Below, in pieces: positions 9,412 to 17,587 of a stretch of 62,497 nucleotides of DNA. The position numbers were made by a program, and so were the translations under genes. The stretch's first letter is position 1. Every line of letters starts with the position of its first letter. Source of the stretch: an uncultured Clostridia bacterium (lineage in GTDB: Bacteria; Bacillota; Clostridia; Peptostreptococcales; Anaerovoracaceae); NCBI GenBank assembly GCA_938034165.1, contig CALHKP010000050.1:1-62497 (forward strand), read 5' to 3'. The notes below the pieces were generated by a model that ran no database searches, had not been told where the DNA came from, and was given only the letters and a program-made list of their open reading frames with translations.

Positions 9412-10536
9412 ATGAACGAACTGAAACAAACAATTGAAAAAATCTTTGATGAGGGAAACATAATCAGAATCATCCTTGCATCCAAGAGAAAAAAATCAAA
9501 TCCTTACAGAAAAGTAACCATAAGACCGGTCATAATAAAAGACTGCCTGTCATATCAAGCAGAATATGTCTTTGACAAAAAAGTCACTCACGAAAACCTA
9601 GCAAAAGAAGCTGCGCAAGCCCTTGTTCTTGACCTTATGGAAAACACCTTCAAGCAGGCGGACATCTTCACGGCAAAAGAAGACATACAAATCCTGGCTT
9701 CCAAACCACAGAATCCAAGAATAACAAGCAAGCCGCCGACACGCTCCATGCCAACCCTCAGCCTGGACCACAACAGAAAAAAGAACTATATAATTCCGGA
9801 CAACGAGCCTTGTGATTTTCTCATAAGATTGGGAGTCATGGATTCCTTCGGCAAAGTATATCAGCGTGCGTACAACAAATTCAGACAAATTAACAGATAC
9901 CTCGAAATCGTGGAAGATGTGTTCGAATATCTGCCAAAGGACAAAACCCTAAAGATTATAGATTTCGGATGTGGCAAAGCCTATCTGACTTTTGCTCTTT
10001 ATCACTATCTCAAGATTATAAAAAATAGAAATGTAGAAATCACAGGCCTTGACTTGAAAAAGGATGTTATCGATTTCTGTTCCAAAGTGGCGGAAGACCT
10101 GGGTTATGATGAACTGAAATTCCTCATGGGTGACATCGCAGACTACAGTGAGGACTCCGCAGATATGGTAGTTACCCTTCACGCTTGCGACACCGCAACA
10201 GATTATGCACTGATTAACGCTGTATCCTGGAATACAAAGGTAATCCTATCTGTGCCATGCTGCCAGCACGAACTGTTTAAACAGATAGATAACGAAATTC
10301 ATAATCCTATGCTGAAATACGGAATTTTAAAAGACAGACTCACAGAATATCTTACTGACGGCCTTCGCGGTCTCAAACTAGAAGCAAAAGGCTATGATGT
10401 TGCAATGATAGAATTCACATCACTTGAACATACTGCAAGAAATATAATGATAAAAGCAGTAAAATCCCGCTCCGAAAACAGCGAAGCCGCAAAAAAAAGC
10501 ACAGAGCGAATACAATGCCCTGTGCAAATTCTATAA
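9412..10536 (+). CDS. Class I SAM-dependent methyltransferase (Methyltransf_32-like)
   Basis: A 374-residue cytoplasmic protein. Residues about 1-150 form an N-terminal domain of unknown role. Residues about 175-340 form a Rossmann methyltransferase with IDFGCGKAYLTFAL as the SAM-binding motif, then GLDLK and VTLHACDTATD. The motif SVPCCQHEL is typical of the Methyltransf_32 group, members of which are often suspected RNA methylases. ATG at 9412 begins the conserved sequence, but the only good ribosome site (AAAGGAG, 9375-9381) is about 30 bases upstream. An in-frame TTG at 9322 is the alternative start. The substrate is unknown. The C-terminal codons overlap the dapF terminator. Confidence 0.8.
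   Translation: MNELKQTIEKIFDEGNIIRIILASKRKKSNPYRKVTIRPVIIKDCLSYQAEYVFDKKVTHENLAKEAAQALVLDLMENTFKQADIFTAKEDIQILASKPQNPRITSKPPTRSMPTLSLDHNRKKNYIIPDNEPCDFLIRLGVMDSFGKVYQRAYNKFRQINRYLEIVEDVFEYLPKDKTLKIIDFGCGKAYLTFALYHYLKIIKNRNVEITGLDLKKDVIDFCSKVAEDLGYDELKFLMGDIADYSEDSADMVVTLHACDTATDYALINAVSWNTKVILSVPCCQHELFKQIDNEIHNPMLKYGILKDRLTEYLTDGLRGLKLEAKGYDVAMIEFTSLEHTARNIMIKAVKSRSENSEAAKKSTERIQCPVQIL
10491..10525 (-). terminator. Terminator of dapF
   Basis: On the minus strand, GCACAG and CTGTGC form a stem around a 15-base loop, followed by eight T. It sits inside the 3' end of the convergent methyltransferase gene. Confidence 0.7.
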
Positions 10537-10603
10537 TGTACATCCGACTATAGACAAGCTGTAGGCTGCCTGTTATGCAAGCCCAAATCATAAGATTAAA
10601 CAT

Positions 10604-11443
10604 CTACAGCTCCTCATCTGTGACAAGTCCCTTTGCCACAATGTTTGTAGGCCCTGTAAGCCAGAGCTTTTCGGCAGTTTTTTCGTCATCTTCTTTTGGC
10701 TCAACATGAACCTCAAGAAGACCTCCTGCCATTTCCACTTCTACAGTATCACCCGTTTCTCCATGCATAAACAGAGCCGCAGCAACAGATGCGGTTCCTG
10801 TTCCGCATGCATAGGTAAAATCCTCAACTCCACGCTCAAAGGTTCTTTCGAATACTTTGTTTTTGCCTATCACCTCGTAGAAGTTTACATTTGCTCCCTT
10901 TGGAAGGTCTTTACAATGTCTCAGCTGCGCTCCGATTTTTCTGAGCTCATCCAATGGATATTCTCTCAAATTTTCAATTTTTACACACATATGAGGAACT
11001 CCCGGATTTCCCAGTTCCAGAAAATCATATGTATATTCTTTGCCAAGAGCTTCTGCCTTCTGATTCATTTTGATTATTGACGGATCGTTGAGTCTGACTG
11101 TATATCTTCTCTTATCTATTCTCTCACCGGTCACTACGCCTGCTGTTGTTTCCACCATCTGAATATCACCCGCAAGGCCCTTTTCGTAACCATATCTGCA
11201 GATGCATCTTGCACCGTTACCACACATTTCTCCCACGGAACCGTCATTGTTAAAAAACAGCATCTTGTAGTCGGCATCGCCATCAGGCTTTTCCACAACC
11301 ATAAATCCATCCGCACCTATTGACATATCTCTTTCGCAAAGTACAGAAGCAAGCTTCGGCCAGTCCACATGGTCATACTCACCACTCATGTTATCAATTA
11401 CAAGAAAATCATTTCCCGCCCCGTTCATCTTCCAAAATTCCAT
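10604..11443 (-). CDS. dapF: Diaminopimelate epimerase
   Basis: A 279-residue cofactor-free racemase that interconverts LL- and meso-diaminopimelate for peptidoglycan and lysine synthesis. Both catalytic cysteines are present in their motifs: EMCGNGARC in the first half and YACGTGTASV in the second. MNGAGNDF near the N-terminus is also a family mark. I chose the ATG at 11443, preceded by GAGAGGTGTGCAAT, over an ATG six codons upstream. The gene is flanked by plus-strand genes on both sides and so is transcribed alone, with its terminator at 10491-10525. Confidence 0.95.
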   Translation of the reverse strand: MEFWKMNGAGNDFLVIDNMSGEYDHVDWPKLASVLCERDMSIGADGFMVVEKPDGDADYKMLFFNNDGSVGEMCGNGARCICRYGYEKGLAGDIQMVETTAGVVTGERIDKRRYTVRLNDPSIIKMNQKAEALGKEYTYDFLELGNPGVPHMCVKIENLREYPLDELRKIGAQLRHCKDLPKGANVNFYEVIGKNKVFERTFERGVEDFTYACGTGTASVAAALFMHGETGDTVEVEMAGGLLEVHVEPKEDDEKTAEKLWLTGPTNIVAKGLVTDEEL

Positions 11444-11625
11444 ATTGCACACCTCTCTCATGTCAGGATTACAGTTTCAAATTACACCTCAGTATAGCAC
11501 GCAAAGCTTGCAATTTCAACACATGTACAATTCGTGAACAAAAATTCAAACAGAAAACACCATATATCCATTCTGTGGTGCTTATATGTACTTATCAAAG
11601 AAATCAAAAGGGAGGACGAAAAAAA

Positions 11626-12219
11626 ATGAATTATTACAGAGAAGATCGAAAAAAGGCATGGGGGCTTCTGATACTTATTCTTCTTGATGCAGTCTGCATC
11701 GCAATTTCTTATCAGCTTGGCATAACAAGAGATACAGCAACTATGCTCGGTTCATTCGCATCGATTGCAGTATGCGCCATCGTATGCGCTTTGTTCAAAG
11801 TAAAAGATTCGCTCTACTATGCATTGCTTGTGTTTGTTTTTATGGCATCACCTCTTGGGTCTGTAATTGATCTTTACCGCTCAATCGGTCCGTACGACAA
11901 AATAGTTCACGTGTACAGCGGATTTCTGCTTGTAGCATTCGGCATGCTGCTGATTGACTTTGTTTTTCACATTTCCACAGACGAAGAGAACTTAGACCGC
12001 TTTATCATTCCGATGATTTTTGCAGCGTTTTTCTTCTCATCCGCATCAGCCGGAATCTGGGAAATATTCGAATTCACAGCAGACAGACTCGCCGGAGGCA
12101 CAATGCAGCGAGGCATGGTAGACACAGTAACAGACATGATTGCCGGAAATATTGGAGCACTTCTGTACGCAGTTCCGCTTCTTATCAAAAACAAAGAGCA
12201 TATACGTGCAAAGAAATAA
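11626..12219 (+). CDS. YjdF-like (DUF2238) membrane protein
   Basis: A 197-residue protein with about six hydrophobic segments. The motifs YDKIVHVYSGFLL, GIWEIFEF and MVDTVTDMIAGNIGALL resemble the DUF2238/YjdF family, whose function is not known. The conserved histidine, glutamates and aspartates in membrane segments suggest a buried metal or proton site, but that is speculation. ATG at 11626 follows GGGAGGACG and begins the conserved protein; the frame is open further upstream but has no other good start. No operon partners. Confidence 0.7.
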   Translation: MNYYREDRKKAWGLLILILLDAVCIAISYQLGITRDTATMLGSFASIAVCAIVCALFKVKDSLYYALLVFVFMASPLGSVIDLYRSIGPYDKIVHVYSGFLLVAFGMLLIDFVFHISTDEENLDRFIIPMIFAAFFFSSASAGIWEIFEFTADRLAGGTMQRGMVDTVTDMIAGNIGALLYAVPLLIKNKEHIRAKK

Positions 12220-12300
12220 CAGATAAGATACTACATCATTTATTAACTTTAATTGTTTTCTTTACTAGCCACACCGGTAGTGCACCTTTAATCCCACTTG

Positions 12301-12386
12301 GTCGACCGCCATCGACTGCGGATTGTCCAAAAACAGTGCATATTCAAATAGTCGCAATCTGCGCTGAGTTAGATATGTCTAACCCC
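12301..12386 (+). repeat. Dispersed structured repeat, partial copy C
   Basis: It starts with GTCGACCGCCAT exactly as copy B does at 55421 and shares AAAAACAGTGC and AATAGTCGCAATCTGCGCTG with it. It then carries GAGTTAGATATGTCTAACC, which resembles 55750-55769 and forms a hairpin (GTTAGA-TATG-TCTAAC). Only about half of the element is present. The rest of 12220-12440 shows nothing I can name. Confidence 0.7.
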
Positions 12387-12440
12387 TGTGAAGCAATGAG
12401 TTATTCTCACATAAACCACATATAAAAAATGTACATGCAG

Positions 12441-12489
12441 AAATGATAAAATATGAGGGAGTCAGTCACTCCCTCATACTTTATCATTT
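12441..12489. terminator. Long hairpin ending the fatty-acid/marR transcription unit
   Basis: AAATGATAAA plus TATGAGGGAGT pairs with ACTCCCTCATA plus TTTATCATTT. This gives a 21-pair stem with one mismatch and a five-base loop. The right arm contains the stop codon of the small gene at 12484-12597. No immediate T run follows on the minus strand, so it may protect RNA ends rather than terminate. Confidence 0.6.
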
Positions 12490-12597
12490 CTTGTTAAGCA
12501 ATTTTTTTATTAACATTACAATTCCAACAGTAATAGCACTCAAAACAGCTATCATGATAATCAGCGAGATAATTTGATATTTACTTGCATAAAACAT
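12484..12597 (-). CDS. Small 37-residue single-pass membrane protein
   Basis: The frame starts with ATG at 12597 behind GGGAGGGAGTTTT, a very strong ribosome site with four-base spacing. The product starts MFYASKYQII, has one hydrophobic helix of about 22 residues (residues 9-30), and ends KKLLNKK, a positive-inside tail. It lies 40 bases after the MarR gene on the same strand and so is probably the last gene of that unit, with its stop codon inside the terminal hairpin. No family recognised. Its function could be regulatory, or it could bind a membrane enzyme. Confidence 0.6.
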   Translation of the reverse strand: MFYASKYQIISLIIMIAVLSAITVGIVMLIKKLLNKK

Positions 12598-12636
12598 AAA
12601 ACTCCCTCCCAACTTACAACCCAAGAGTGTTTCAGC

Positions 12637-13104
12637 TTACTTTGGTTCTTTTGCTTTTTCTTCCTCGTCCAGTTTTACTTCCGGCATCAGTTCGTCGTCG
12701 ATAACTCCGAGGATTTCTTCAAACTCTTTCACCTCTTCAGGAGAAAATCTTTCTCGAATGCGCTTCATTACGGTTCCGATATAATCATATGTGACTCCGT
12801 ATGTTTTTTCGTATTTTTCGGTTACTTCAAGGTGATATTCCCTCTTGTCGGTAGTGCTCTGAACCTTGTTTACATATCCTTTTTTGACAAGGCTGTTAAC
12901 CTTGTATGCCGCATTCGGCGCAGAAAGCTGAGCAAATTTGGCAAATTCGTTAATGGTTGGTTTTCCCATAGAATATATGAGTTCAACACACAGAACCTCT
13001 ATTGCAGAAAGGCTATCCTCAACATCTATATCCTGATTGAAAACCTTGGAATATAGACTCATCTTAAATTTTGTATATATTTTTGCAAACGAATTTTCCA
13101 GCAT
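12637..13104 (-). CDS. MarR-family regulator, probable FabT-like repressor of fatty-acid synthesis
   Basis: A 155-residue winged-helix protein. The recognition region reads INEFAKFAQLSAPNAAYKVNSLVKKGYV (about residues 50-78), followed by the wing with STTDKREYHLEVT. The C-terminus is acidic and lysine-rich. It lies 91 bases after fabZ on the same strand. In Firmicutes such as streptococci the MarR-type FabT represses fab genes, and this operon starts with a large AT-rich palindrome (23216-23263), so autoregulation through that site is the obvious model. It is not close enough to FabT for me to use the name. Confidence 0.8.
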   Translation of the reverse strand: MLENSFAKIYTKFKMSLYSKVFNQDIDVEDSLSAIEVLCVELIYSMGKPTINEFAKFAQLSAPNAAYKVNSLVKKGYVNKVQSTTDKREYHLEVTEKYEKTYGVTYDYIGTVMKRIRERFSPEEVKEFEEILGVIDDELMPEVKLDEEEKAKEPK

Positions 13105-13195
13105 TGTTACTCTCCATCCTATAATCTACTACCATTTATTTTATCAAATCATTCAAACAAATGCAACGGACTTGGATTCAGAAAGCATATGCTTA

Positions 13196-13630
13196 TTATT
13201 CTTTGTCTGTTATAGCAAAGGAAATTTCGCCCTGGGCAACTACTTTGCCCTCTACTTTTGCAACTGCTTCACCAAAGCCAACGGGTCCTCTGACTTTTGT
13301 CATTTCGCAGTAAAGCTCAAGAACATCTCCCGGCTGAACCATTCCCTTGAATCTGCAATTCTTGATTCCGCCGAATACCACCAGTTTTCCAGCGTTTTCC
13401 GGCTGCGAAAGAATTGCTACTGCACCGGTCTGAGCAAGAGCCTCCATTATGAGAACACCCGGCATCAGGTGTTTTTCCGGAAAATGGCCCAGAAAATGCA
13501 TCTCATTTGCACTGACGCATTTGATGCCCTTTGCCCATTTTCCCGGTTCCATATCCACTATTTTATCCACCAACAGAAATGGATATCTGTGAGGCAGAAT
13601 CTTTTGTATTTCATTTGAATTTAGCTGCAT
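13196..13630 (-). CDS. fabZ: 3-hydroxyacyl-ACP dehydratase FabZ
   Basis: A 144-residue hot-dog-fold enzyme that removes water from 3-hydroxyacyl-ACP to give trans-2-enoyl-ACP. LPHRYPFLLVD and the catalytic histidine in HFLGHFPEKHLMPGVLIMEALAQ are present, along with the partner glutamate in that helix. It starts at 13630 behind TGGAGGTATAGA, inside the end of fabF, so the two are translationally linked. No second dehydratase or FabA is visible, so double-bond placement for unsaturated acids must come from elsewhere. Confidence 0.95.
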   Translation of the reverse strand: MQLNSNEIQKILPHRYPFLLVDKIVDMEPGKWAKGIKCVSANEMHFLGHFPEKHLMPGVLIMEALAQTGAVAILSQPENAGKLVVFGGIKNCRFKGMVQPGDVLELYCEMTKVRGPVGFGEAVAKVEGKVVAQGEISFAITDKE

Positions 13631-13631
13631 T

Positions 13632-14876
13632 CTATACCTCCACATCTGCTTTTCTGATTATTATGCTGGCGTTGTGACCGCCGAATCCTAAAGAATTACT
13701 CATTGCATACTCACCGTCAAAAGCCTTTCCCTTTACAGGAACTACATCAAGATCGCAGTCTTCATCAGGAATTTCGTATCCTACTGTAGGAGGAGCAAAG
13801 CCTTCACTTACCGCATAAGCAGTTATAATAGCTTCAATTCCGCCGGAAGCTCCCAGCAGATGACCTGTCATGGACTTGCTGGAAGAAACAAGAAGCTTGT
13901 CCGCATGCTCACCAAAGGCAAGTCTGATAGCAGCCGTTTCTCCCTTGTCATTCATAGGAGTTGAAGTTCCGTGAGCATTTATATATGCAATCTGTTCCTT
14001 AGCGATTCCCGCATCCGCAACAGCGTTTTCCATACAGCGTGCCGCCCCGCTGCCATCCTCAAGCGGGGCGGTCATGTGGTTCGCGTCACAGCTCACACCG
14101 TATCCGCACACCTCCGCAATAATCTCAGCACCGCGAACCTTCGCATGCTCGTACTCCTCAAGCACCAGCACACCTGCGCCCTCACCCATGACAAATCCAT
14201 TCCTTTCCTTATCAAACGGAATGGATGCACGCTTAGGATCCTGCGACTCAGAAAGGGCACGCATAGAAGTAAATCCACCGATTCCCAGTTCACTTATGCA
14301 GCTTTCACTTCCCCCTGTCAGGAACACATCACAATATCCGTCCCTAATCTGTCTGAAAGCTTCGCCAATCGCATTAGTCGCAGAAGCACAGGCAGTAACC
14401 ATACATGTAGCACTACCCTTAAACCCGAACTCGATGGCAGCCATTCCCGCAGCCATGTTTACAATAGCCATAGGAACAAACAGCGGAGAAACCCTGTCAA
14501 AACCGCGCTTCATACCTTTTGCATGTTCCTCTTCTATAGTGGGAAGGCCGCCTATGCCGCTGGAAATATTAACCGAGCACATGTACGGATCCTCTTTTGA
14601 CATATCAAGGCCGCTCTGGGTCATAGCCTCTCTTGCCGCAACAAGAGCAAACTGTGTAAAACGCGCCATTCTTCTGCTTTCCATTTTGTCGAAATAATCG
14701 AGAGGGTTATAGTCCTTGACCTCAGCAGCCAGTTTAACCTTGTGATTTTCCGTATCAAAACCTTTGATAAAATCTATTCCGCAGCAGCCTGCCTTTGCAT
14801 TTTGCCACATATCCTTTGCAGTATTTCCGATAGGTGACACAGCACCTGTTCCTGTGATTACTACTCTTCTTTTCAT
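13632..14876 (-). CDS. fabF: Beta-ketoacyl-ACP synthase II
   Basis: A 414-residue condensing enzyme that elongates acyl-ACP with malonyl-ACP. The Cys-His-His triad is visible: TACASATNAI holds the cysteine, NAHGTSTPMND the first histidine and KSMTGHLLGASG the second. Length is normal. It lies between fabG and fabZ in the operon, 15 bases after fabG. It is the only elongating synthase in the cluster and so probably serves both saturated and unsaturated chains. Confidence 0.96.
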   Translation of the reverse strand: MKRRVVITGTGAVSPIGNTAKDMWQNAKAGCCGIDFIKGFDTENHKVKLAAEVKDYNPLDYFDKMESRRMARFTQFALVAAREAMTQSGLDMSKEDPYMCSVNISSGIGGLPTIEEEHAKGMKRGFDRVSPLFVPMAIVNMAAGMAAIEFGFKGSATCMVTACASATNAIGEAFRQIRDGYCDVFLTGGSESCISELGIGGFTSMRALSESQDPKRASIPFDKERNGFVMGEGAGVLVLEEYEHAKVRGAEIIAEVCGYGVSCDANHMTAPLEDGSGAARCMENAVADAGIAKEQIAYINAHGTSTPMNDKGETAAIRLAFGEHADKLLVSSSKSMTGHLLGASGGIEAIITAYAVSEGFAPPTVGYEIPDEDCDLDVVPVKGKAFDGEYAMSNSLGFGGHNASIIIRKADVEV

Positions 14877-14891
14877 CTTATTGACTCCTTG

Positions 14892-15632
14892 TTAATACAT
14901 GCACATTCCGCCGTCTACACACACAACCTGACCTGTCACATAACGTGCCTCGTCGCTTGCGAAAAAAGCCGCCGCGTGGGCAACATCTTCAGCAGTTCCA
15001 AGTTTTCCTGCCGGAATTGTTCCCGCTATGCTATTCTTTGCCTCGTCAGAAAGAACTTCGGTCATGTCAGTCTGTATAAATCCCGGAGCTACGGCATTTA
15101 CAGTGATATTTCTTGTAGCCATTTCTCTTGCTAAGGACTTTGTTATCCCCAGAACGCCTGCTTTGCTTGCAGAATAGTTAACCTGCCCTGCATTTCCCAT
15201 GATTCCAACCACGCTGGAAACATTGACTATGCGGCCATATCTGTTTTTCATCATCGGTCTTGCAACCGCTTTGCTCATCAGGTACACACTTTTCAGGTTT
15301 GTATTTATTACCGCATCAAAGTCATCTTCGCTCATTCTCATTATAAGATTGTCTCTTGTTATCCCTGCATTGTTTACAAGGATGTCGATTTTTCCAAAGC
15401 TCTCGAGAGTTTTCTTTACGATTCTTTCGCAGTCTTCAGCCTTTGAAACATCTCCCTGAATCACAAGAGTTTCAGCGCCCTTCTCTTGACAAAACTTTGC
15501 TGTTTCCAGGGCCGCATCTTTGCTTCCTGCGTAATTTATTACAACCTTTGCCCCCTTTGATGCCAGTTCAAGGGCTATGGCTTTTCCGATTCCTCTTGCA
15601 GAACCTGTTACAATTGCAACTCTATCTTTCAT
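14892..15632 (-). CDS. fabG: 3-oxoacyl-ACP reductase
   Basis: A 246-residue short-chain dehydrogenase reducing 3-ketoacyl-ACP with NADPH. TGSARGIGKAIA is the nucleotide loop, NNAG is present, and the serine, YSASKAG tyrosine and lysine form the catalytic set. PGFIQTDMT is typical of FabG. It overlaps the end of fabD by 11 bases, indicating coupled translation. Confidence 0.96.
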   Translation of the reverse strand: MKDRVAIVTGSARGIGKAIALELASKGAKVVINYAGSKDAALETAKFCQEKGAETLVIQGDVSKAEDCERIVKKTLESFGKIDILVNNAGITRDNLIMRMSEDDFDAVINTNLKSVYLMSKAVARPMMKNRYGRIVNVSSVVGIMGNAGQVNYSASKAGVLGITKSLAREMATRNITVNAVAPGFIQTDMTEVLSDEAKNSIAGTIPAGKLGTAEDVAHAAAFFASDEARYVTGQVVCVDGGMCMY

Positions 15633-16557
15633 TTTCTGTTCCTTTCAGTGTTTCTACGACTTTTTCGAAGTCTTCATATGTATCGATATTAAGCGATTTG
15701 ATATTCTTATCAGTTTTTCTGACGAATCCGCTCAGGGCCTTGCCCGGACCTATCTCAAGAATGGTATCCACGCATTCTTCTGCCATAAGTCTTATTGTAG
15801 CTTCGAATCTTACGCTGCTTTGAACCTGTTTAACCAGAAGTTCTCTTACAGTTTCGCTGCCCTTCAGAAAACCGCCTGTAGCATTGAAAATTACAGGAAA
15901 TTTCATATCGCCAAATTGCATTTTTTCAAAAATTTCATTGAGTCCGTCTCCCGCAGGTTTCATAAATGACGTGTGAAAAGGACCGCTTACGGCAAGAGGA
16001 ATACATCTTCTTGCACCTTTTTCAACAGCAAGCTCGGAAGCCTTCTGAACAGCCGCTTTTTCTCCTGCGATTACTATCTGTCCCGGACAGTTGTAGTTTG
16101 CAATCTGAACTGTTCCGAGCGCAGATGCTTCATCACATGCCTCATTCAGAAGTTCTGCGGAAAAGTTCATAACAGCTGCCATTTCGCAGTCTACCCCTTC
16201 TGCCGCCTTTGACATGAGAATTCCTCTTTTTTCTACAACATCGATAGCCACTTCATCTGAGAAAACTCCCGATGCCGCAAGGGCCGAATATTCCCCCAGA
16301 GAAAGTCCCGCAGCCATAGCCGGCTTAATGCCTTCTTTTTCCAGCATTCTGAAAACCCCCAGAGCGAATGCAACCATTACAGGCTGTGTATTTCTCGTGT
16401 CCGAAAGTTCGTCGGCAGGTCCTTCGAAAGCAAGTGTTTTGTGCTTCTCTGACAGATTGTCAAAAACCGATTTGAAAATCTCACTTTTTTCATAGAAATC
16501 TTTACCCATTCCCGCTCTCTGACTGCCTTGTCCGGCAAATACTATTCCAAGCTTCAT
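15622..16557 (-). CDS. fabD: Malonyl-CoA:ACP transacylase
   Basis: A 311-residue enzyme that loads malonyl groups onto ACP. FAGQGSQRAGMGKDF opens the protein, GLSLGEYSALAASG holds the active-site serine, and the histidine of SGPFHTSFM completes the dyad. It starts two bases after the FabX-like gene and overlaps fabG. Confidence 0.96.
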   Translation of the reverse strand: MKLGIVFAGQGSQRAGMGKDFYEKSEIFKSVFDNLSEKHKTLAFEGPADELSDTRNTQPVMVAFALGVFRMLEKEGIKPAMAAGLSLGEYSALAASGVFSDEVAIDVVEKRGILMSKAAEGVDCEMAAVMNFSAELLNEACDEASALGTVQIANYNCPGQIVIAGEKAAVQKASELAVEKGARRCIPLAVSGPFHTSFMKPAGDGLNEIFEKMQFGDMKFPVIFNATGGFLKGSETVRELLVKQVQSSVRFEATIRLMAEECVDTILEIGPGKALSGFVRKTDKNIKSLNIDTYEDFEKVVETLKGTENER

Positions 16558-16558
16558 A

Positions 16559-17587
16559 CTATTCCTCCTGACCGAAAAGTTCCTCGAATATATGAGAAAC
16601 TCCCGTTATCTCGTTTACTTTTTCAACATTTGATCCCGCAAAGAAAAGTCCTGTTTCTTTTTTTCCGTAATATGCGTCTATGAGGGCTCTCGTTATACAA
16701 TAAGGTGTATTTGCAAGGTCGCAAGTTTTGATGCATCTTATACACTTTTCCGGCTTTTTGTAATTTCCCTCAAGCACATTTTCTATAAGAGGGGTTTTGA
16801 TTCCTCTTGCAGGCATTCCCACAGGACTCTTAAACACTGCCAGGTCTTCTGACTTTGCTTCAAGAATCACTTCTTTGAATCCGTCGCAAGCATCACATTC
16901 GTGAGTCGCTATAAATCTCGTTCCAATCTGAACGCCGAAGGCGCCCACATTCTTTGCTTTTTCAAAATCTTGGCGGTCAAATACCGAACCTGCGCAAAAC
17001 ACAGGGATTTCTCCCACTTCTTCCTTTACCTCCGTAGCGATATCAAAGATACTTTTCGGGTCCTCCGAAAGTACATCTTCTTCCGAAAATCCAAGATGTC
17101 CTCCGGCTCCGTTTCCTTCCACAACAACAAAGTCAAATGCTCTGTCATTATGCTTTTTCCAGAGCCTTGCCAGAACCTTTGCTGCCTTTTTACCTGAAAC
17201 TACAGGCGCAATCAAACAGTCATATCCTTCTGTCAGCGCCGGCAGATTAACCGGAAGTCCGGCACCTGAAATAACTGCATCAATCCCTGCTTCGCAGGCC
17301 GTTTTTACTGCTTCGTCGTAATCACTTGTTGCAACCATAGCATTTATAGCAATCATCCCATTTCCTTCTGATATTTCTCTTGCCTTTTGGATTTCTTTTA
17401 CCAGAGCTCTTTTGTTTGCTTCTCTTGGATTTGTCCAAAAATCATCTTCTCTGAAGCCTATATTTGCTGTGGAAATGACTCCCATTCCGCCTTCCCTTGC
17501 AACTGCACCGGCTAGGCCTCCCATGGAAATTCCGACTCCCATTCCGCCCTGAATAAGAGGATATTTAAGCATTTCTAACGTTTTCAT
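16559..17587 (-). CDS. NMO-family flavoprotein with a four-cysteine motif, FabX-like
   Basis: A 342-residue TIM-barrel flavoprotein of the nitronate monooxygenase/FabK superfamily (PLIQGGMGVGIS start, NGAGGHLG phosphate-binding region, GVQIGTRF). Unlike its neighbour FabK it has a C-terminal cysteine set C282-x2-C285-x3-C289-x7-C297, able to hold an iron-sulfur cluster. Helicobacter FabX is a flavin and [4Fe-4S] member of this family that makes the cis double bond for unsaturated fatty acids. The start overlaps fabK by 23 bases and fabD follows after one base, so it belongs in the pathway. Alternatives are a plain nitronate monooxygenase or a second enoyl reductase. Confidence 0.75.
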   Translation of the reverse strand: MKTLEMLKYPLIQGGMGVGISMGGLAGAVAREGGMGVISTANIGFREDDFWTNPREANKRALVKEIQKAREISEGNGMIAINAMVATSDYDEAVKTACEAGIDAVISGAGLPVNLPALTEGYDCLIAPVVSGKKAAKVLARLWKKHNDRAFDFVVVEGNGAGGHLGFSEEDVLSEDPKSIFDIATEVKEEVGEIPVFCAGSVFDRQDFEKAKNVGAFGVQIGTRFIATHECDACDGFKEVILEAKSEDLAVFKSPVGMPARGIKTPLIENVLEGNYKKPEKCIRCIKTCDLANTPYCITRALIDAYYGKKETGLFFAGSNVEKVNEITGVSHIFEELFGQEE

